Shown here: positions 14,701-16,319 of the stretch, piece after piece | How positions within the stretch are numbered: position 1 is the first letter of the stretch | How the letters are laid out: every line of letters starts with the position of its first letter | Assembly: GCA_021296165.1 (NCBI GenBank) | Contig: JAGWAW010000041.1 | Span: forward strand, 1-16,319 | Length of the DNA stretch: 16,319 nt | Direction of reading: 5' to 3' | Origin: Nitrosopumilaceae archaeon | Lineage (GTDB): Archaea; Thermoproteota; Nitrososphaeria; Nitrososphaerales; Nitrosopumilaceae | Program-made: the position numbers and the translations under genes | The notes under the pieces: generated by a model | Seen by the model: only the letters and a program-made list of their open reading frames with translations | Told to the model about the DNA's origin: nothing | Databases searched by the model: none

Positions 14701-15252
14701 CGCTCCATGTCCGAACGCAAGAACTCGCTGGAGCAGGAACGCAACCGCATCGTCGCGTTCATAGAGGATGTGGATCGGGACAAGCGGCAGGCATACCTGG
14801 ACGCGTTCGATATAGTGGATAAGGAGATCCGCTCCATATTCGACCGGATGTCGGGGGGTAGCGCATGGCTGGAGCTGGAGGACGAGGACGATGTCTTCGG
14901 CTCAGGTATCCGGTATATGGTGCAGTTCCCCGGCAAGTCCAAGAGAACGTCGGCGTCCATCAGCGGCGGTGAGAAGACGCTGGCGGCAGTCGTGTTCGTA
15001 TTAGCACTGCAAAAACTCAAGCCCTCTCCGTTCTACCTGTTTGACGAGGTGGATGCCCACCTGGACGCCCCCAACTCCGAGAAGCTGGCCGGAATCTTGG
15101 AGGAGCGAGCCCGGGACAACCAGTTCATCATGGTGTCCCTGAAGGAGTCGGTGGTCCAGAAGGCCGGTCTCATATACGGAGTGTATCCCAAGAAGGGACT
15201 CACCCAAGTGGTCTCGTACCGAGACCGCCGCCTGCGGCCGGCGGCGCGCTAG
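11758..15252 (+). CDS. smc: Chromosome segregation protein SMC
   Basis: This 1164-residue SMC ATPase should form a coiled-coil homodimer that organises and segregates the chromosome. The head N-half has Walker A GPNGSGKS (33-40) and the Q-loop VQQGTVTRISEF. A long heptad-rich coil (about 170-500) rich in Glu, Arg and Ala follows. The hinge (about 505-650) begins near GLGVLGLAYELLSWPENVDRAVMAA. The returning coil (about 670-1000) leads to the C-half, with the signature SISGGEKTLAA (about 1067), Walker B FYLFDEVDAHLD (starting at 1092) and the final strand region. The length is typical and no frame break is seen. The ATG at 11758 is used; GTG 11761 is equally possible and changes one residue. 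No scpA- or scpB-like partner lies next to it: downstream is a convergent ABC gene whose stop overlaps this one in CTAG. Confidence 0.95.
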   Translation: MVHIEKVEIYGFKSFGFRNTTVKLAPGLVSISGPNGSGKSTILDAIAFALGEKSPTILRVDTLKSVINDVEGSRAGTRVARVSIHLDNRDRSIPVDDDRVEITRVMGGTGESAYYINKRKGTRGRIRDVLEVANAGLGRLNHVQQGTVTRISEFSAEEKRGAIEDLVGLSYFDEKKEQASRQLEQADGRLEVALAKMGDVRTRIVEMEEERNHMVRQGILERDLARYETMQRLRELAVLRRKMGDLESRIGGSYAEMKKNAAELEAVRREMESVEAKKRDILAEASTHDAERTRIEGEIDRTYTKSQNAESELRAAEGRASRAEARLADIRAELADIAVSRAQNRRSASGLRARLEEAQVQAGRATEALGSINERRREVLGRQSEAAARRARSENTLRLFRNTLAGHERRLMEVQTWMESAARQASSDRRRLGDLEAGLAESDVNERRLASWIDRHTRLADSAAGRIARLEDECTRLSSEADEMDGLIRRAGQAAARYDSKLRLVRKVMHEDYSIGRLRNDAPGLGVLGLAYELLSWPENVDRAVMAAGSDWLKALVVEDMEAMAAISEAAVSMGLPRLRIIPLRSIPTTRPPTGRLSGHISCSSGFEPLREFIFGETVLAESEGSARRHAAAGLRAVTRSGLCVEPGRAATLDLGSRISNLTKIISMSAEIGGLQNSVSLLERMRAHHSTRLRDADAEMRLKSKTLAGLRADLAAAAQTLADAESRSSATRSTLKSLRARLAAYDSDLPQMESRRRILDRLVARVKSLISAEDARMPTDSDEIASSLELLNRKKAEFEQLQTQTNTELTRMRAEWSGAVSNGERLLRRASKLASEQLSAVAERRDALSSVPLFRDTLGAARNNLAALRQTQQQMMETSSQSVSRQRSCDSTFAGLRKQERALAGGVSQMQRRHDSLERDLADCRAATSRIAESLPTRPDPDLPLDTDPVPFITALKHEMESLPPLNANAPATYARVTSEYRSMSERKNSLEQERNRIVAFIEDVDRDKRQAYLDAFDIVDKEIRSIFDRMSGGSAWLELEDEDDVFGSGIRYMVQFPGKSKRTSASISGGEKTLAAVVFVLALQKLKPSPFYLFDEVDAHLDAPNSEKLAGILEERARDNQFIMVSLKESVVQKAGLIYGVYPKKGLTQVVSYRDRRLRPAAR

Positions 15253-16079
15253 ACGGTCTCCCAGTCCACCAGCGCCTTCTCCCGGAACCGGTTGGCAGGA
15301 TCCGGATCCGATATGGCGCCGATGAGGGCCTGCGTGTAGGGGTGTTGTGGATGGTCCAGCACGCCGCTTATCTCGCCCTTCTCCACTATGGCTCCCCGGT
15401 ACAGTATGGCCATATCCGTCCCAAAGTGCCGGGCCGTGGCCAAGTCGTGCGTTATGTAGATGAACGATATTCCGTGTTTTTGTTGCAGCTCCCGCATCAG
15501 CTCCAACATCTCGGCTCGAATAGAGACATCCAGCATGGATACGGGCTCGTCGGCGATTATGATGCGTGGTTTCACGGCCAAGGCCCTAGCCAAAACCACC
15601 CTCTGCCTCTGGCCGCCGGACAGCATGTGCGGATACTTGTGTATCATGTCATCTGGGTCGAGCTTTACGTCCCGCAGCGCCTGGCTTACGCGCATTTCAC
15701 GGGCGCGGGTGTTGCCGATGTGGTGTATCTCCAGCGCCTCAGAGACGATGCCGCGAACTTTCATGCGGGGGTTTATCGAGTCGTAGGGGTCCTGGTGGAC
15801 CATCTGGCAGCTTCTTTGTAGAATGCGGCGCGACTTTTGGTCGCGCGTCATGAGGTTGCCATCCAAGTATATGTTGCCTGTGTCCGGGTCCAGCGCTCCC
15901 AGTATCAGCTTGGCTATGGTGGACTTGCCGGATCCCGACTCGCCGGCTATGACTAACACTCGTCCTTCCTCTAGCCTCAGGGAGACGTCGTCGACGGCCT
16001 TGGTGACGGAGGGTTTGCCAAAGAGACTCTTCCGTATGAAAGTCTTGGTGAGGTTCTCTACACGGAGTACCGGGGGCAT
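15249..16079 (-). CDS. Oligopeptide/dipeptide-type ABC transporter ATP-binding protein
   Basis: The 276-residue ATPase subunit should power a peptide- (or nickel-) type importer at the cytoplasmic membrane. All ABC motifs are intact: Walker A GESGSGKS (46-53), Q-loop Q96 in MVHQDPYDSINPRM, signature LSGGQRQR (153-160), Walker B IIIADEPVSMLD (173-184) and H-loop H211. The QDPYDSINPRM Q-loop and the C-terminal HPYTQALIGAI extension mark the OppF/DppF subfamily. Its usual partners (binding protein, two permeases, OppD/DppD) are not in the window; they may lie past the right edge. Starts at 16085 (MSMPPV) or 16079 (MPPV) are possible; the TATA-like box is 22 and 28 nt away respectively, favouring 16079. 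A strong inverted repeat overlaps that promoter. The substrate cannot be told from the ATPase. Confidence 0.9.
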   Translation of the reverse strand: MPPVLRVENLTKTFIRKSLFGKPSVTKAVDDVSLRLEEGRVLVIAGESGSGKSTIAKLILGALDPDTGNIYLDGNLMTRDQKSRRILQRSCQMVHQDPYDSINPRMKVRGIVSEALEIHHIGNTRAREMRVSQALRDVKLDPDDMIHKYPHMLSGGQRQRVVLARALAVKPRIIIADEPVSMLDVSIRAEMLELMRELQQKHGISFIYITHDLATARHFGTDMAILYRGAIVEKGEISGVLDHPQHPYTQALIGAISDPDPANRFREKALVDWETV

Positions 16080-16094
16080 CGACATGGTGGTACC

Positions 16095-16125
16095 GCCGCC
16101 GCCAAATAACGTTTGGCGTGGCGGC
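16095..16125. promoter_or_regulatory. Inverted repeat overlapping the ABC ATPase promoter (operator candidate)
   Basis: GCCGCCGCCAAA (16095-16106) pairs with TTTGGC (16112-16117) and GGCGGC (16120-16125), with a 2-base bulge (GT) and a 5-base centre (TAACG). The minus-strand TATA-like core TTATTT (16104-16109) sits at the centre, 28 nt before the ATG at 16079. A dimeric regulator bound here would cover the TATA box. Confidence 0.5.
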
Positions 16126-16253
16126 GGCCTTGCCCGGGACGGGATCTCTGCCACGGGGGAGGTATTCTCCGCCGGCGTGGGCCGCCTGCACACTACCAGT
16201 TAATGAAAAAGTGACAGTACCCAAGCCGATGTAAGTCCGATCTTATACGTGGC

Positions 16254-16319
16254 TCAGATCTCGGCAACAAACATGCGTCCACATACAGATGCCCGCCCGC
16301 CCATTATTTCCATATCCAC
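16254..16319 (-). CDS. Possible 3' end of a gene cut by the window edge
   Basis: On the minus strand, reading in from the right edge, 21 codons stay open (VDMEIMGGRASVCGRMFVAEI) and stop at TGA 16254-16256. The other two minus frames look worse. Being codirectional with and 170 bases upstream of the ABC ATPase, it could be the end of a transporter subunit, but the fragment is too short to identify. Confidence 0.3.
   Translation of the reverse strand: MDMEIMGGRASVCGRMFVAEI

Noticed and set aside
1..16319. CRISPR arrays, tandem repeats, rRNA and tRNA genes
   Set aside because: I looked for regularly spaced repeats, cloverleaf-like segments and conserved rRNA stretches and saw none.

Overview
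The window reads as a GC-rich archaeal chromosome, most likely a group I.1a Thaumarchaeon of the Cenarchaeum symbiosum type. This is inferred from gene content and was not checked by any search. The reasons are: ribosomal protein eS26 (found in Thaumarchaeota and Crenarchaeota but not Euryarchaeota), an archaeal threonyl-tRNA synthetase with its own N-terminal editing domain, a deoxyhypusine-synthase family protein, inositol-phosphate lipid enzymes, a full-length SMC, archaeal TATA boxes about 26-28 nt ahead of start codons, and heavy use of the isoleucine codon ATA despite high GC.

Layout. 1-480: the eS26 gene on +. 480-4170: a minus-strand cluster, read right to left, of a small unknown protein, thrS, an agmatinase-family ureohydrolase (4-nt ATGA overlap with thrS) and a CDP-alcohol phosphatidyltransferase (1-nt gap). 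4252-5811: a PLP-dependent cysteine synthase fused to a rhodanese-like domain (minus). 5820-6255: about 430 bases with no convincing gene, but with a TATA box and a strong imperfect hairpin. 6256-9091: an accessory island with a frameshifted IS5-type (DDE_Tnp_4) transposase, one intact small secreted/membrane-anchored protein, and a heavily decayed IS481-type element whose terminal inverted repeats can still be seen at 7693 and 9091. 9190-10451: a deoxyhypusine-synthase-like gene (+) converging on a small Cys/His-rich protein (-). 10583-15252: myo-inositol-1-phosphate synthase and SMC (+). 15249-16085: an oligopeptide-type ABC ATPase (-), followed by a possible gene fragment at the right edge.

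How the genes fit together. Myo-inositol-1-phosphate synthase and the CDP-alcohol phosphatidyltransferase are plausible consecutive steps towards archaetidylinositol phosphate. The agmatinase-family enzyme and the deoxyhypusine-synthase-like enzyme both belong to agmatine/polyamine chemistry, and the second carries sequence features of a non-canonical branch. The rest is housekeeping (translation, chromosome structure, transport) plus decayed mobile DNA inserted between two housekeeping genes. Almost every transcription unit start has a TATA-like box 26-28 nt before the most plausible start codon, which points to leaderless mRNAs, several of them starting with GTG or TTG. I found no tRNA, rRNA or CRISPR array.
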